From Cristatella mucedo (Eukaryota; Bryozoa; Phylactolaemata; Cristatellidae), in contig WPIO01000075.1 in the NCBI GenBank assembly GCA_009760855.2, positions 1,372,501-1,405,000 of the forward strand: a DNA stretch of 32,500 nucleotides, given 5' to 3'. This document shows, in pieces, positions 11,693-21,120 of the stretch (position 1 is the first letter of the stretch; each line of letters begins with the position of its first letter). The notes below the pieces were generated by a model, which had not been told where the DNA came from, ran no database searches, and saw only the letters and a program-made list of their open reading frames with translations. Position numbers and translations under genes: made by a program.

Positions 11693-14635
11693 GCAGAAGA
11701 ACCATGGTTTGTAGTAGTTCTCGTGCTTCATATCAATGCATATTTTTAGTAGTCCAGATGTATTCGAGAAGCAGGTTTTTCCTTCGATTCTGCTGTTAAT
11801 CTGAACATTAGTACGTTGCAGCATGTCCATTTCTTTCACGGGCTTACGAAAAGGCAGCAGTTGGTCCTCGCCTCCTTTGAATCCCCCTATTCTAGGTTCT
11901 GTCCCATTTGGAGTCCACCCATTTGATTCTCCTGTTCACATAGTGTCAAGAGATTTGGTCTAGTCATATCTAAAAGGCGTGTCATCTGTAGAGCTTCTCG
12001 ATGGTCTGTCCTTGGTCTCATGCTGTTCCCCGTGTACTTGATGCAATCCTCTCGAGCAGAGTCAAGCCCATCGACTGTCATTGCTTCCGGATCTTAGCAA
12101 AGAATTAAAGTGCTTGCACATCATGAATCTGGTCGTGTGTTTGAGCACTGAAGGGCAAAATCATTTATTCTTTGCAGCAAGGGGGTTATAGCCGACGAGG
12201 TTCTGCTATCGCTATATAAGCATACTGAGATTGATTTATTGATATAAGCATACTGAGATTTACCACGAACCATATTTACTTGATGACACGGTGCATGTTA
12301 CCTGTTAACTTATTATGTTTGCTGACACCTTACGTGCTACCACTAACCATTTGATCATGGTTCCTATATAGCATATGTAATGTGCCTAGAAAGAGGTTAA
12401 GTTCCGTGAGGGTGCTACGCAAATGTAATATTGTTATTATCATATAAATGAAGCATTTAAATCAGCCCAACTTAATTTTTGAATCGCCGTATGCCCACGA
12501 TGAATCGCTATATTTTTCTTTTACACCTTCAGAATAGGCTGCGAAAGGTAAAAGATCGAACTCCTGTCTTTACACCAGGAGTTTGGCATGTATGTCAGTT
12601 TATTTTATAAAATAAAACGATGCAAAACCGAAATCCTCTTCTCAGCAGATGCTAAACGGGTAGTTGGAATTAGGACTTGAACCGCTTGAGTAGTGGTAAG
12701 ACAACATAATACTGGCATTCTCACCTCTGACGATCATTTGATTTGGGAAAATTGCTTCAGGGTGCACCTTTCAAGGCTAGTCATGGCTTTCTTTCTTCGT
12801 CGAGTTTCATGAATTACTATAATAATAATAATGATAATGTACTTGATAAAGCGCCTTCAGAGAACTTAATCTCTTTCTAGGCGCTTTACATTTGCTGCAA
12901 ACTACTCACCAATATAGATTGCCAAATATCGCGCTAGCATCCTGGTTCTTACAACGATAGACTGGTATTTTATTGTCTGAGCAGGGCTAATAAAAAACGC
13001 TGTCAACTGTTCTACAATTAGTTGGAAATATGGCCCCCTAGATTGATATTTAAATCCAAGCAGTTCTGCCGCATGGAGTTTTTTTAGGAGATACAGTTGC
13101 TCTCATATAAGTAAATACTTCATTCGCGCAGCACCTCAAGAGATTCTAATCTCTATCTAGGCACTTTACATGATCTAGTACTAGGCTCCATGGCCTTGAT
13201 CTTTAAATGCTAGCAAACCAGGGCCAAGCCAGGGCTTTATATCAACTAAAACCGCAGCAGTAGGGTCAGCTTCGTGCTGTCTACTGGTCTTCTCACGGCA
13301 GTAAACAGTTGGTGTTTCTTTAGAACACTTTGTTCCACAGTGAAGCCTTACAATAAAGCCTGCAATCTCCAAAGGTCTCGTAGAGTCGATCCTTACTGTG
13401 GAAACAGCCAGGGTGTCGTGAATTATGGCAGTCGGTCTCAGGGGGGAACCGAATTACTTTTACTGTGGTCTGCTCTCACTCAGTAGCAAGATTTAAGTAG
13501 CACCGACACAAACACCGTGGTTGGCTTAAGTAAATATACAATATACATTCGGTCCTTCAGCTCTCACCAGCTCAGCAGCTAGGCAGCAGCCCAGCATCTG
13601 CTTTGTATCTCTACTATGTCCTGGGTTCTCTCTTCCGGCCTCTGTCTACCAGAAATAGCCCATCAAGGCCTGGTAAATGCACTGTGCCCAAAATACACTA
13701 AAGGCAGGTTCATCTTCAGCAGCTGGGTACAGGCTTTACTTAAGCCACACTCTCAAAGCTTGGATAGCACGTGCACCATTGCTGCATTTGAGCAAAACTA
13801 AAGCTAAACAGAAAGAGTCGCGTGGTCATTATAGGTTATATTAAACATTGAGTTGCCATAGTCAAAGAACAGTAACAGTGGAGTTCACAGCACAAGCATG
13901 GGATTATTTAAACGTGACTATCATCGACTTCCGACTAACGTAATTTGCAGCTTCACAGCTGAGCAAACCCTTTGCTTCCACTGGAGGCCTTCCGAGACCA
14001 TTGAAATGCCGTGCATGCAGCTGAATGAGAGCTTTTCACAGAATGCGTCTCATTTGAATGAATTCTTTCACACTGTCTGCCGAGAAAAGCAGTAGTCACT
14101 GCAAAATCGCATCGCTTAGCCTAACCCTCTGATTGCTGTCGAACGACTCGAAGGAGCCAGTGATTTTGCCTCCCCATTGTAATTTGTGGCCAAAATGACG
14201 GATTGTTCGATTGGTCAGGATGTCTTGACGGCAACCAAACGATTGGTCTTGTGTCACGTCTGAAACATTCTTTTCGGTTTGGTGCTAGCCTGCGCTTGAG
14301 CAACTCAAGTGTTGGCTCACTGGCTGCAGGCGATTTGTCCGAATGTTGATTTCAGACAGTCTTGCTGTCCGATATTCTTTGTGCGTGCGTACATCGATGT
14401 GGTTCTGCATATGACCGCTCGCAGTCGCTGTTTTAATCGCTTGCACTCTTGCATGGTATTGTATTTGGATTCGCATGCTGTCGTTGCAGCCAAAACGTCA
14501 TGTGACCGGGATAGGCAGATTCCGGACAATACCGTTCCGATCGCCGTCGGTGCTTCACTGGCAGCTCTTGTCGTGATCGTCGTGGTGGCCTACTTCATCA
14601 GCCGGAGGACCATGCGTGGCTACCACAGTGTGTAG
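7620..14635 (+). CDS. LAMP-family lysosomal membrane glycoprotein, 4 exons
   Basis: The exons are 7620-7928, 10778-10994, 11093-11263 and 14490-14635 (843 nt, 280 aa). All junctions are GT..AG and phases agree (0, 1, 1). In order the protein has a signal peptide (1-23); a Ser/Thr-rich stalk (about 32-70); one LAMP luminal domain (about 73-240) with cysteines at 84, 112, 124, 199 and 237 plus 89; a transmembrane helix (about 247-269); and a basic tail ending GYHSV. Cys84-Cys124 and Cys199-Cys237 match the spacing of the two LAMP disulfide loops. Seven N-glycosylation sequons are present. LFPNAS and the VPIAVGASLA membrane entry are typical of the family. GYxx-hydrophobic at the very C-terminus is the AP-complex lysosome and endosome sorting signal. 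One domain plus a mucin-like stalk resembles CD68/LAMP3 architecture more than LAMP1/2. The start codon context is weak (T at -3), and an out-of-frame ATG lies at 7603, so a 5' UTR intron or another start remains possible. Confidence 0.9.
8679..8732. repeat. (GT)n microsatellite
   Basis: This is a perfect GT run in intron 1, followed by several hundred bases of CT-rich low-complexity sequence. Confidence 0.95.
8855..8917. repeat. (CT)n microsatellite
   Basis: This is a perfect CT run in intron 1 within a wider pyrimidine-rich stretch (about 8750-8965). Confidence 0.95.
8965..9112 (-). mobile_element. SINE-like unit, tRNA-derived head (copy 3)
   Basis: On the minus strand an A-box-like GGGACAGTGGTTAAGG (about 9098-9083) is followed 49 bp later by the B-box-like GGGCTCAAGCC (9049-9039). 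The segment between them shares GGCC.GAGGTCGTGGG with copy 2 and AAGGTGCT with copy 1. The body beyond the B box is less similar to the other copies. It is inserted antisense in intron 1 of the LAMP-like gene. Confidence 0.55.
10778..10994 (+). CDS. LAMP-like gene, exon 2
   Basis: The exon starts TCC AAT TAC directly after cag at 10775-10777 and ends G| before gtatgt at 10995 (217 nt, phase 0 in, phase 1 out). It encodes the middle of the LAMP domain, with Cys112 and Cys124, sequons at N134 and N171, and the family-typical LFPNAS. Confidence 0.9.
11093..11263 (+). CDS. LAMP-like gene, exon 3
   Basis: The acceptor tgctcgttcag ends at 11092 and the donor gtaagt starts at 11264 (171 nt, phase 1 in and out). 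The exon encodes the second half of the domain, from KAMTYNASG through YGSYYSCQAD to LEILAFTNSS, with Cys199. The preceding intron is only 98 bp. Confidence 0.9.
11645..11691. repeat. (CT)n microsatellite
   Basis: This is a perfect CT run in intron 3. Confidence 0.95.
12240..12441 (+). mobile_element. LINE family B, 3'-end fragment
   Basis: The fragment carries a 3' UTR block (cactaaccatttgatcatgg), then gtaatgtgcctagaaagagg, the degraded hairpin region and a tail of imperfect ATT units. The 5' limit is approximate. It lies sense in intron 3. Confidence 0.75.
12816..12905 (-). mobile_element. LINE family B, 3'-end fragment with perfect hairpin
   Basis: The tail (AAT)n precedes AAAGCGCC (12848-12855) and GGCGCTTT (12880-12887), a perfect 8-bp stem. 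An inner stem AGAGA/TCTCT lies in the loop. The fragment is about 90 bp long and 5'-truncated. Confidence 0.85.
13105..13172 (-). mobile_element. LINE family B, degraded 3'-end fragment
   Basis: The fragment reads agcacctcaagagattctaa then tctctatctaggcactttac, the family B terminus with substitutions. No ATT tail is preserved. Confidence 0.65.
14490..14635 (+). CDS. LAMP-like gene, exon 4 (terminal)
   Basis: The exon starts after gttgcag (to 14489) in phase 1 and ends at TAG 14633-14635. It encodes Cys237, the juxtamembrane DRQIPDNTVP, the transmembrane helix, stop-transfer residues RR, and the tail RRTMRGYHSV. No AATAAA follows closely; an ATTAAA lies at 15092-15097. Confidence 0.92.
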
Positions 14636-15183
14636 TCGAGTCGGTGGATGGGGTGATCATGGACATGATCATGCATTAGTCGTAGCATGGGTAGGCCAAC
14701 GGGACCAGATGGGAATATGGGGCAAACTAAGTCATTGCCTGCTACAACAACTTACTGCTCTTGTTTGGTTGGATGAGTATATGCTTCGAACGGAGAAAGA
14801 TGTTAATGCTTTGTGCAAGCCAGTGACATGTCGTGGGGGAGGTGTACGCATCGAAGCACGTTTGCAGTGCCTGTGATACCCTTGTAGGTGGTGGTCCAGT
14901 ACATTTCTTCACCTCTATGCACACTTTTAGTGCTGCCGGATTTTGTTTGAAAGCATTTTTGGTGCATTGCAAATAGTTTACTTTAATTTAAGCGCAAGTC
15001 TGTCTGGTTCCGTGCTGCCAGGTGCGTGTAAGCTCAGACTGCTGTGGTAAAGCTGCTCTGATCGGTGCCAGGGCGGCTCATTATATTTCACATTAAAGAT
15101 TCTAGCTTTATTTCCTGTTGCTCTATCGTCACATTCCACCATCAGTTTGTCTCCTCTGAATGGATCGGTCAGGCTTTTGGAAG
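14636..15183. other. probable 3' UTR and downstream flank
   Basis: No coding signal is seen. An ATTAAA hexamer at 15092-15097 could serve as a poly(A) signal for the LAMP-like transcript; this is inference only. Confidence 0.35.
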
Positions 15184-15192
15184 CTCTCTCTC

Positions 15193-15250
<58 letters not shown>

Positions 15251-15286
15251 TCTCTCTCTCAATCTCTCTCTCTCTCACTTTTTTCA
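15184..15286. repeat. (CT)n microsatellite
   Basis: This is a CT run with a few interruptions (ac, cc, aat). Confidence 0.95.
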
Positions 15287-15404
15287 TGGTTAGTTGTTTG
15301 TGGCAGCAGCTGCTAACTGAAGCTGATTTGATGCCACGCGACCAAAGAAACTACAAGTGTGCTAGCAAGCAATACGTTTGTAGCTTGGGTATAGTCAAAT
15401 CTGC

Positions 15405-16747
15405 ATGACATCCTATGCAGCATCGATGACAGGAATGTCACTGTGCTAGAGCTGCTAGATCTAGCAGCTGCCGTCGACACCATTGATCACAATGTCCTAC
15501 TTGAACGACTTTAACAACGATCGGTCTGGCAGACTAGCCACTGGCGTGGATTAAATCGTACTTGTCTGATCGTGTTCAATCCGTGTCGTGTGGGGGTCAG
15601 GTCTCACCGAGCATACCAGTCAGTCACCTGTGGAGTCCCTCAAGGGTTCGCTCTCGGTCCATTACTGTTCTCCATTGGCCATTGTTCTAAACCTTTGAGA
15701 ACAGTGATTCAGGTCCATGGAAAAGGATATCACTTTTATGCTAAAGACGCGGAGCTGTATTTTTCTTATAAACCGTCCGAATCTGCTGCAGTAACTGATA
15801 AACTGAATGCTTGCCTTGCCGACATTCGATCCTGGATGTGTGCAAATTTCCTTAAACTAAACGGTACTCGCAAGGCACCGTAAGCTTTTAGCTGGACTGG
15901 AAGGATTTTCTCTTCTACTAGGCGGTGCTGTTGTGCAACCATCACCACATGCTCGGATATTAGGTGCCGTCTTCGAAAGCTTCCTAAATTTTGAAAGCTT
16001 CGTTAAGAAGACTGCTTCTACAGCTATCCATCACGTCCGATTCCAATATAAGATTAGAAACTATCTTACAGGGAGGCATGCAAAAAATTTAACTAGCTCT
16101 CTAGTTCTATCTCGGCATTATTATTCTAACTCCCTGCTGGGCTGGACTACCAAAAAAGGCCACTCAAGCTGGGTATAAATATGGCTGCAAGGCTGGTTTG
16201 CAAATACCAGAGGTTTGACCGTGTATCTCCTTAGCTAAAAGAGGCAGGATGGCTGCCGGTTGATCAACGGATAGAAAGCAAAGTTCTTAAGCTAACCTAC
16301 AAGGCAAGCTACGGCTTGGCTCCTCCATACCTAGCTGAACTGCTGCACCAGTTTCAGCCTTCTCGTGCACTCAGGTCCTGTAGGGACAATAAATAAGCCG
16401 ATCCATTTCTCTGCTTTAAGACCGTTGGCTACAGAAGTTTTTGCTCTGCAGATCCTAGACTGTGGAACTCACTCCCATGATTCTTACGCAACATCACCTA
16501 CTCTTCTGCTGCCGGGTATGGCACAGCCTTGTCAGCTGTTCTGAGCTGCTACCGCAATATTACTCACTACTTCAACTGCTCTCCTGACTCAGCTGTGCTT
16601 CTCACTTTCTCTTTATTGGGCTAGATGATGTCTGTTGGCTACCAAATGCGTACCGAAAGCCGCTTAGGTTGTGTTTTTGCTATAGAAAACTCTCCTGTGT
16701 AACACCTGCATAGTCTTTGTGGAGTTACAGACGGAGAGACGTTACAT
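15405..16747 (+). pseudogene. LINE family A, 5'-truncated dead copy
   Basis: The copy starts abruptly inside the RT domain ([18 protein letters not shown]). It continues through CGVPQGFALGPLLF and the catalytic motif, which reads YAKD instead of YADD. The C-terminal segments LNACLADIRSWM, LTYKASYGLAPPYLAELLHQ and PRLWNSLP follow, and the copy ends in the family 3' UTR (gtggagttacagacggagag). Several stop codons and frameshifts interrupt it. It aligns along its length with the copy at 26724-30205. The aspartate-to-lysine change in the active site alone would abolish RT activity. Confidence 0.93.
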
Positions 16748-17825
16748 GGCAGCTAATGGAAAATCGAGCTGCCAACGTGGCATCACGTAGAATAATTAGC
16801 CTCCGTCCTTACTGGTGATTTTGTTTCTAAATCGTGAACACATCCTCCTTTCGGATTCCCATAATCCAAAGGTGTGTCGTGAAATACTCTAGCTGGCTAT
16901 GCGAGTATTATTTGATACTTTCCCTTCCATAACGAGGGCCATAATCTAAGTTTTTGAGTCTTCCAAATTCCAATATCAGCGTACTGATGAACTTCGTACT
17001 GGACATCAACAGAATCATTCACGAAGTTGAGTGCACTTACTAGCAAAAGAAAGACGCATTCGACAAGGCCGGATAATTTTTTGTTGAAAAAATGGCTTAG
17101 TAAATGAACACGTTTGCAGCGTTGTCATTGATTTGGTTTTTAATAATTAATTTGAATAGGATGAAGTGAAATTCAGAGGAGCATGAAATCTCTGAACCAG
17201 AAAAAGGTGAGCCGGAGGACAAAAGACACGACGGCCTTTGTGGCGTCTTTTGGCCTTTAAATTGCCTCGTACAAAGAACAGAGCACTTTTTTCACGTAGA
17301 GCGGGAAAGAAGCACATCGTAGTCGCAAGGTACGCTGGAGGTTCACTAGAGTCACGAAGCTCTACAATTCCCTAGAATCGCAGTGCTTCCTAGTTCCCTG
17401 GTGTTACTTGCCGGCCGTTTTTACTAATTTCCGGGCTTTTCTCGTTTAAACTCTTGCCATTCACAGTTGAAACGATCTCAATTGACTTAGTCCCAAGTCG
17501 ATGTTGTGCACCGACGTAACCTACTTAAACTGCGTAAGTAAGGTCTTAACGTTTGAGGAGCAAGAGGTTTCGTGCGGAAAGTCCGCTGGCAATGAAAGTC
17601 GCCGATTACAAAAATTGTCACCGAAGTCGGTTCGGTGTAGTATCGAAAGAGCACGATATGCAGGATGGTAATGTTTGTAGTTTGGTCGCACAGCAGAGAG
17701 CCAGCCGATGCCCAACACCGACAGTTTATTCCCAACGCACGGAGCCCCAGAGCGCACGGCTCCTACCCTCGGCCCCTACTTTCACACGACTGTCCTAGTC
17801 CCCTGGTCAACTCCGATAATTCATC
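16748..17825. other. unassigned DNA
   Basis: No gene, RNA or repeat family is recognised. Short open frames at 17487-17798 on both strands overlap each other and show no motif. Confidence 0.4.
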
Positions 17826-18016
17826 GACCACAACTGTGCACCGGTCGACCCAGATGGTGAATCCACTGTGAATCCATCTGGCCACCTGCGGGTTACCGGC
17901 CTGTGTCCATGCCACGTCACAGGCGGACCACAGCTGTGCACCGGCCGACCCTGATGGTGAATCCACCATCTGGCCACCAGCGGGTTACTGGCCTGTGTCC
18001 ACGCCACATCACAGGC
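17826..18016. repeat. tandem duplication, 100-bp unit x 2
   Basis: Unit 1 starts gaccacaactgtgcaccgg at 17826 and unit 2 starts gaccacagctgtgcaccgg at 17926. Unit 2 is about 9 bp shorter. Each unit contains an inverted repeat (CCAGATGG..CCATCTGG in unit 1; GATGGTGaatcCACCATC in unit 2). Both end cacgtcacaggc or cacatcacaggc. Confidence 0.88.
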
Positions 18017-18491
18017 TCATCAGAGAAGCCGGCATACAATACACACATACACACGTACATACGAACTACAGTTTGATACCTCCACTGAGCTACTGTAGCG
18101 CCCTGCTGGCCTTGGCTGAATTTTAGCGCGAACAAGAGCTGTTCGGCGGCGGGCTAGAGCCCCTTTGTCCTGAAGCAGTGAGCCAGAGAGGAGCGTCAGT
18201 GCGGTTAGAGAGCAAGAGCTTAAGAGCAATCCAGGAAGCTCTCTGACCAGCGGTGGCGATTCGGCCTTCAGAATTGGTCCGATACCCGCGGGAGCTGCTG
18301 ATGGATGTTGGCTGGCCTGTCAACCTCTGCCATCACTCTGTCCAAAAAAGAATCGTCTGGAAGCCATTCACCATTCAAGCTGGTCAGAGGTGCCATTCAA
18401 GTGGCCTAGTGGCGATATTAATTCCTTACCGTAATGGGCCACGGTGTCGGGCCCAATACCACTAAGCTCTTGTCCCATTGTATCAGCTAAG

Positions 18492-18498
18492 TATTTAA
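18492..18498 (+). promoter_or_regulatory. TATA-like box of the LTR U3
   Basis: A tatttaa motif lies in the LTR segment unique to this copy, about 660 bp before the AATAAA. Its role as the LTR promoter is inferred from position only. Confidence 0.35.
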
Positions 18499-19159
18499 GA
18501 GTCGAGCGACGCTCGCTCTTGGTCCCTTTTGGTCTCTTGGCCTTCTGGTCTTTTGTCCGGCTCCGCACTTTGACGCCGTCGGACTCGTTTCTCTGAAAGC
18601 GAGGGAGGAGGGCGGGCTGTCCGCCGACGATAGGCGGAACAGGACAGGACAGCGCTAGGAGAATTCAGTGGACTCCACCGAATACGGTCGTATCGCGCCC
18701 AAGCTGGCATTCTGTGTTTCCTTTGTGTTTTGTGTGTTTGCGCTAGCACGCGGTCTCGGCATAAGGATTTGCCGATGCGAGCTAGGCGTAGTTGGCGTGT
18801 GTGGAGTCCTAGTTCTCCGGTTAAGGTTTAGGCTTCAGTTCGAGCTCTGTCTATTTGGGTCGTTCCCCATTTTAGATGTAAGTAGCTTTAAGTGTGGAGA
18901 CGTGTTTCCTCCGCAAGAGTGCTTTCGGTGGCGTGTGTGGAGTATTCCTGCCACACTGGTGGAAACCGAGACCTAGTCCTCAGGTTAGGGTTTAGGCCCT
19001 GGTTCGGGCTCCGTCTATTTGGATCGTTCCCCACTATAGACATAAGTGGCTTCAGTGTGGAGAAGTATTCCCTCCGCAAGAGTGTTGGTGCTGTTGAGAA
19101 CGTGCGAGGAGTGAGGAGATAAAGCTGAGCTAGACGTGCAGCGACTTTGTGCGCTTGCG

Positions 19160-19165
19160 AATAAA
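19160..19165 (+). terminator. LTR poly(A) signal AATAAA
   Basis: The hexamer is conserved at the equivalent place in LTR copy 1 (3327-3332, complement). Confidence 0.6.
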
Positions 19166-19494
19166 GTTCAGTAAAATCCCCAATTTGCGTGTCTCGCTTT
19201 CCAATTCACGCCGCGGACTCACGACCCCCTTTAGTAATGGTAAGCAGGTCGGCGCCAGAAACGCTCGTTTCGTGGCGGCCAGCTTATTGCGCGTAGGCGC
19301 GCACCGAACGGCATTAGGCGCTAGGCTACGCCGCTAGGTAAGCGGCAGCTCAAGCCTACTCCGCCGAGATTTCGGCGTTACACTACGATGCTCGGGGTGC
19401 TGTCGTTGCTAGCGCCAAGTGTGGCATGCCGTGGCCGCGTTCAGGCGTTGCGGTGATGCATGCAACGATGCGCGCAGTACGTGCGGTGATGCAC

Positions 19495-20440
19495 AATAAT
19501 AATGGTACATTGGTTATAGCGCCCCCCAGAGAACTCAGTCTCTTTCTAGACACTTTGAATTTGCTACAAATGAAGCACGATCGAATGGTCAGTGGTAGCA
19601 TGCTCGATAATTTAAAAGAATAACATTGTAAGCGGTGACATACTCAGGGTCAGCATGCAAGTGTGGCGAGCGGCAGCATGCACAGTGTCAGCATGCATAG
19701 GCACATAAAGGTCAAATCGCAGGGACCCACTAAATGCTGTGATAAATAGACGCGTTTATTTAGTTTCTTCTAAATGGGGTCAAGCCAGGAGATGTTGTGA
19801 CGCAAGGCGGAAGTTAGGTCCTAGCTCTGGAGCATAGGAACTAAAGCACAGTCTCCAAAGGATTTGAGATTTGTACAATATGTTGGGTCCGCCTGGCACA
19901 TCCGCCCACCGTACTTTTCCGGTTGAGACAGCGGACCCACTTGCTTGCAGCAGTTGCTTGCAGGCCCACATGCTGGCTGTGCTGTGCCGTCCCCTGTTCT
20001 GCGTCTCCGTAATAAACGGCAGCTGCCTGAGCCGTCTTGACCTGTGCGCGACTGCCCGAAAAAACTTAACACAAGGTATAGCTACACAGTTAGATTCCGA
20101 AAAGTTAATGGTAAGATGCTTGCCCTGTTGGTGGATTAGATCCGATAGGTAGGCTGGAGCCAAGAATGAAGTGACCTAAAAGTGAGTGACAAAACCTTGA
20201 AGTCGATGCGTTGCTTGACTGGTAACCAGTGAAGGTCGGCGAGAAGTGGTGTGAAATGGCAACTGCAACGCTCACGACAGACAAGCCTGGCTGCAAAGTT
20301 TTGCACCAGCTGTAGGCGCCTGATTGCAAATGCCGGTAGACCAGTAAGCAGTGAGCTACAGACGTCAAGACGGGATGTCAGAAATGCATAGACCAATTAA
20401 GATGTATTACCCCTGTCTAAAGAGCCCTGAAAGCATCAAT
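19495..20440 (-). mobile_element. LINE family B, 5'-truncated 3' portion
   Basis: Read on the minus strand, the copy begins in the RT/connection region (AFLTSRLDVCSSLLTG), then LQLVQNFAARLVCRERCSCH, LADLHWLPVKQRIDFKVL and LAPAYLSDLIH. A divergent stretch of about 200 bp follows (about 19884-20107), then LKSFGDCALVPML and the 3' UTR with 37-bp-type repeats. The terminus has the hairpin region and a short AAT tail near 19495. Frameshifts are frequent. Positions 20358-20440 contain the sequence gacgggatgtcag, which is the uninterrupted form of the site where the solo LTR sits at 3111-3966. Confidence 0.88.
19884..19939. repeat. short inverted-terminal-repeat unit (56 bp)
   Basis: TGGGTCCGC (19884-19892) and GCGGACCCA (19931-19939) form a perfect 9-bp inverted terminal repeat. 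The same ends bound the 66-bp unit at 25146-25211, but the interiors differ. It lies in the divergent part of a LINE B copy. It could be a tiny non-autonomous DNA element or a chance pairing. Confidence 0.35.
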
Positions 20441-20961
20441 ACAGCTTGTCTTCCATGCGGCGAATAAAGTGCTTCGCATTCACATACAATCGTAGATCAC
20501 CTCTTTGCTGCTGTCTTGAAGGCAGTGCATTAATCAGCCACCTTATTCTTTTCGCAAAAAGCTAGTGCCGTTTGGGAGGCGTCGTCAATGAAACCCAAGC
20601 AGTATTACAGTGGTGTTATGGTGGGGAGGCCCAGCTCTGGGCCGCTCACTTCAGCGTCAGATCGTATGGTGGCAGACGCTCATTCGCTGCGCCTCTTAAT
20701 GTGCTAATGGTGGCCAGACCTGCTAAGAATCGGGCGACGAGACCAACGTACCGCTCGCTACCGCACAGTATACTGACGGCTTCCGGGCTGGAGCCCTCAA
20801 GGAGACCGAACCGTGCGGACTTCGTCCTGCTGCACGACCAACTGCCCGCTGCAATCCCGGCCGACCGGAGCCTGCCATGGAGCACGATTTTACTCCAACG
20901 GAAGAGGATTGCTAGGATAGCAACGTGGGATAGCTTCGGATGTTTAGGCTAGCGACACGGC
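20441..20961. other. unassigned DNA with a 126-codon open frame
   Basis: An open frame runs 20572-20952 on the plus strand. It is Arg/Ala/Leu-rich with no signal peptide, no recognisable domain and no clear splice sites. I do not recognise it, and its length is compatible with chance in a GC-richer patch. No function is assigned. Confidence 0.2.
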
Positions 20962-20999
20962 AGCTTAGGTTAGAGGTTTTTCAGGCTCTAACCTAAGCT
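20962..20999. repeat. perfect 14-bp inverted repeat (hairpin)
   Basis: AGCTTAGGTTAGAG (20962-20975) pairs exactly with CTCTAACCTAAGCT (20986-20999) around a 10-nt loop. A 43-bp tandem repeat follows immediately. Confidence 0.9.
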
Positions 21000-21005
21000 G
21001 AGCTA

Positions 21006-21120
21006 TGATGACATAGACATGACATAATGCGCATGACTTAATAGCTATACATGGCATAGACATGACATAATTCGCATGACATAATAGCTATACATGACAC
21101 AGACATGACATATTGCGCGA
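21006..21120. repeat. 43-bp tandem repeat, about 2.6 copies
   Basis: The unit contains catagacatgacataa, then tcgcatgac or gcgcatgac, then ttaatagctatac or ataatagctatac. Equivalent positions fall at 21012, 21055 and 21098. Confidence 0.9.

Larger units (their letters stand above)
11264..14489 (+). other. intron 3 of LAMP-like gene (3226 bp)
   Basis: The donor is gtaagt and the acceptor tgctgtcgttgcag. The intron contains a (CT)n run and three truncated LINE B ends. No exon is apparent in 11700-12230 or 13180-14480. Confidence 0.8.
18094..19382 (+). mobile_element. solo LTR (1289 bp), copy 2
   Basis: The LTR starts TGTAGCGCCCTGCTGG and ends CGGCGTTACA. It is flanked by the direct repeat CTAC (18090-18093 and 19383-19386). 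It is the same family as 3111-3966, in the opposite orientation. It retains about 475 bp (roughly 18148-18622) that copy 1 lacks. This segment includes a TATA-like tatttaa at 18492-18498, a plausible U3 promoter. A poly(A) signal AATAAA lies at 19160-19165. Two internal tandem units of about 163 bp have the block cctccgcaagagtg at 18908 and 19071, against three units of about 121 bp in copy 1. No internal coding region is attached. Gypsy-like classification is inferred from the ends and the 4-bp duplication only. Confidence 0.9.

Noticed and set aside
3111-19382. The two LTRs as the ends of one 16-kb retrotransposon
   Set aside because: They are in opposite orientation and each has its own 4-bp duplication (GGAT and CTAC), so they are separate solo LTRs.
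20572-20952. 126-codon open frame as a host gene
   Set aside because: It has no domain, signal, splice context or compositional support, and an antisense open frame overlaps it.
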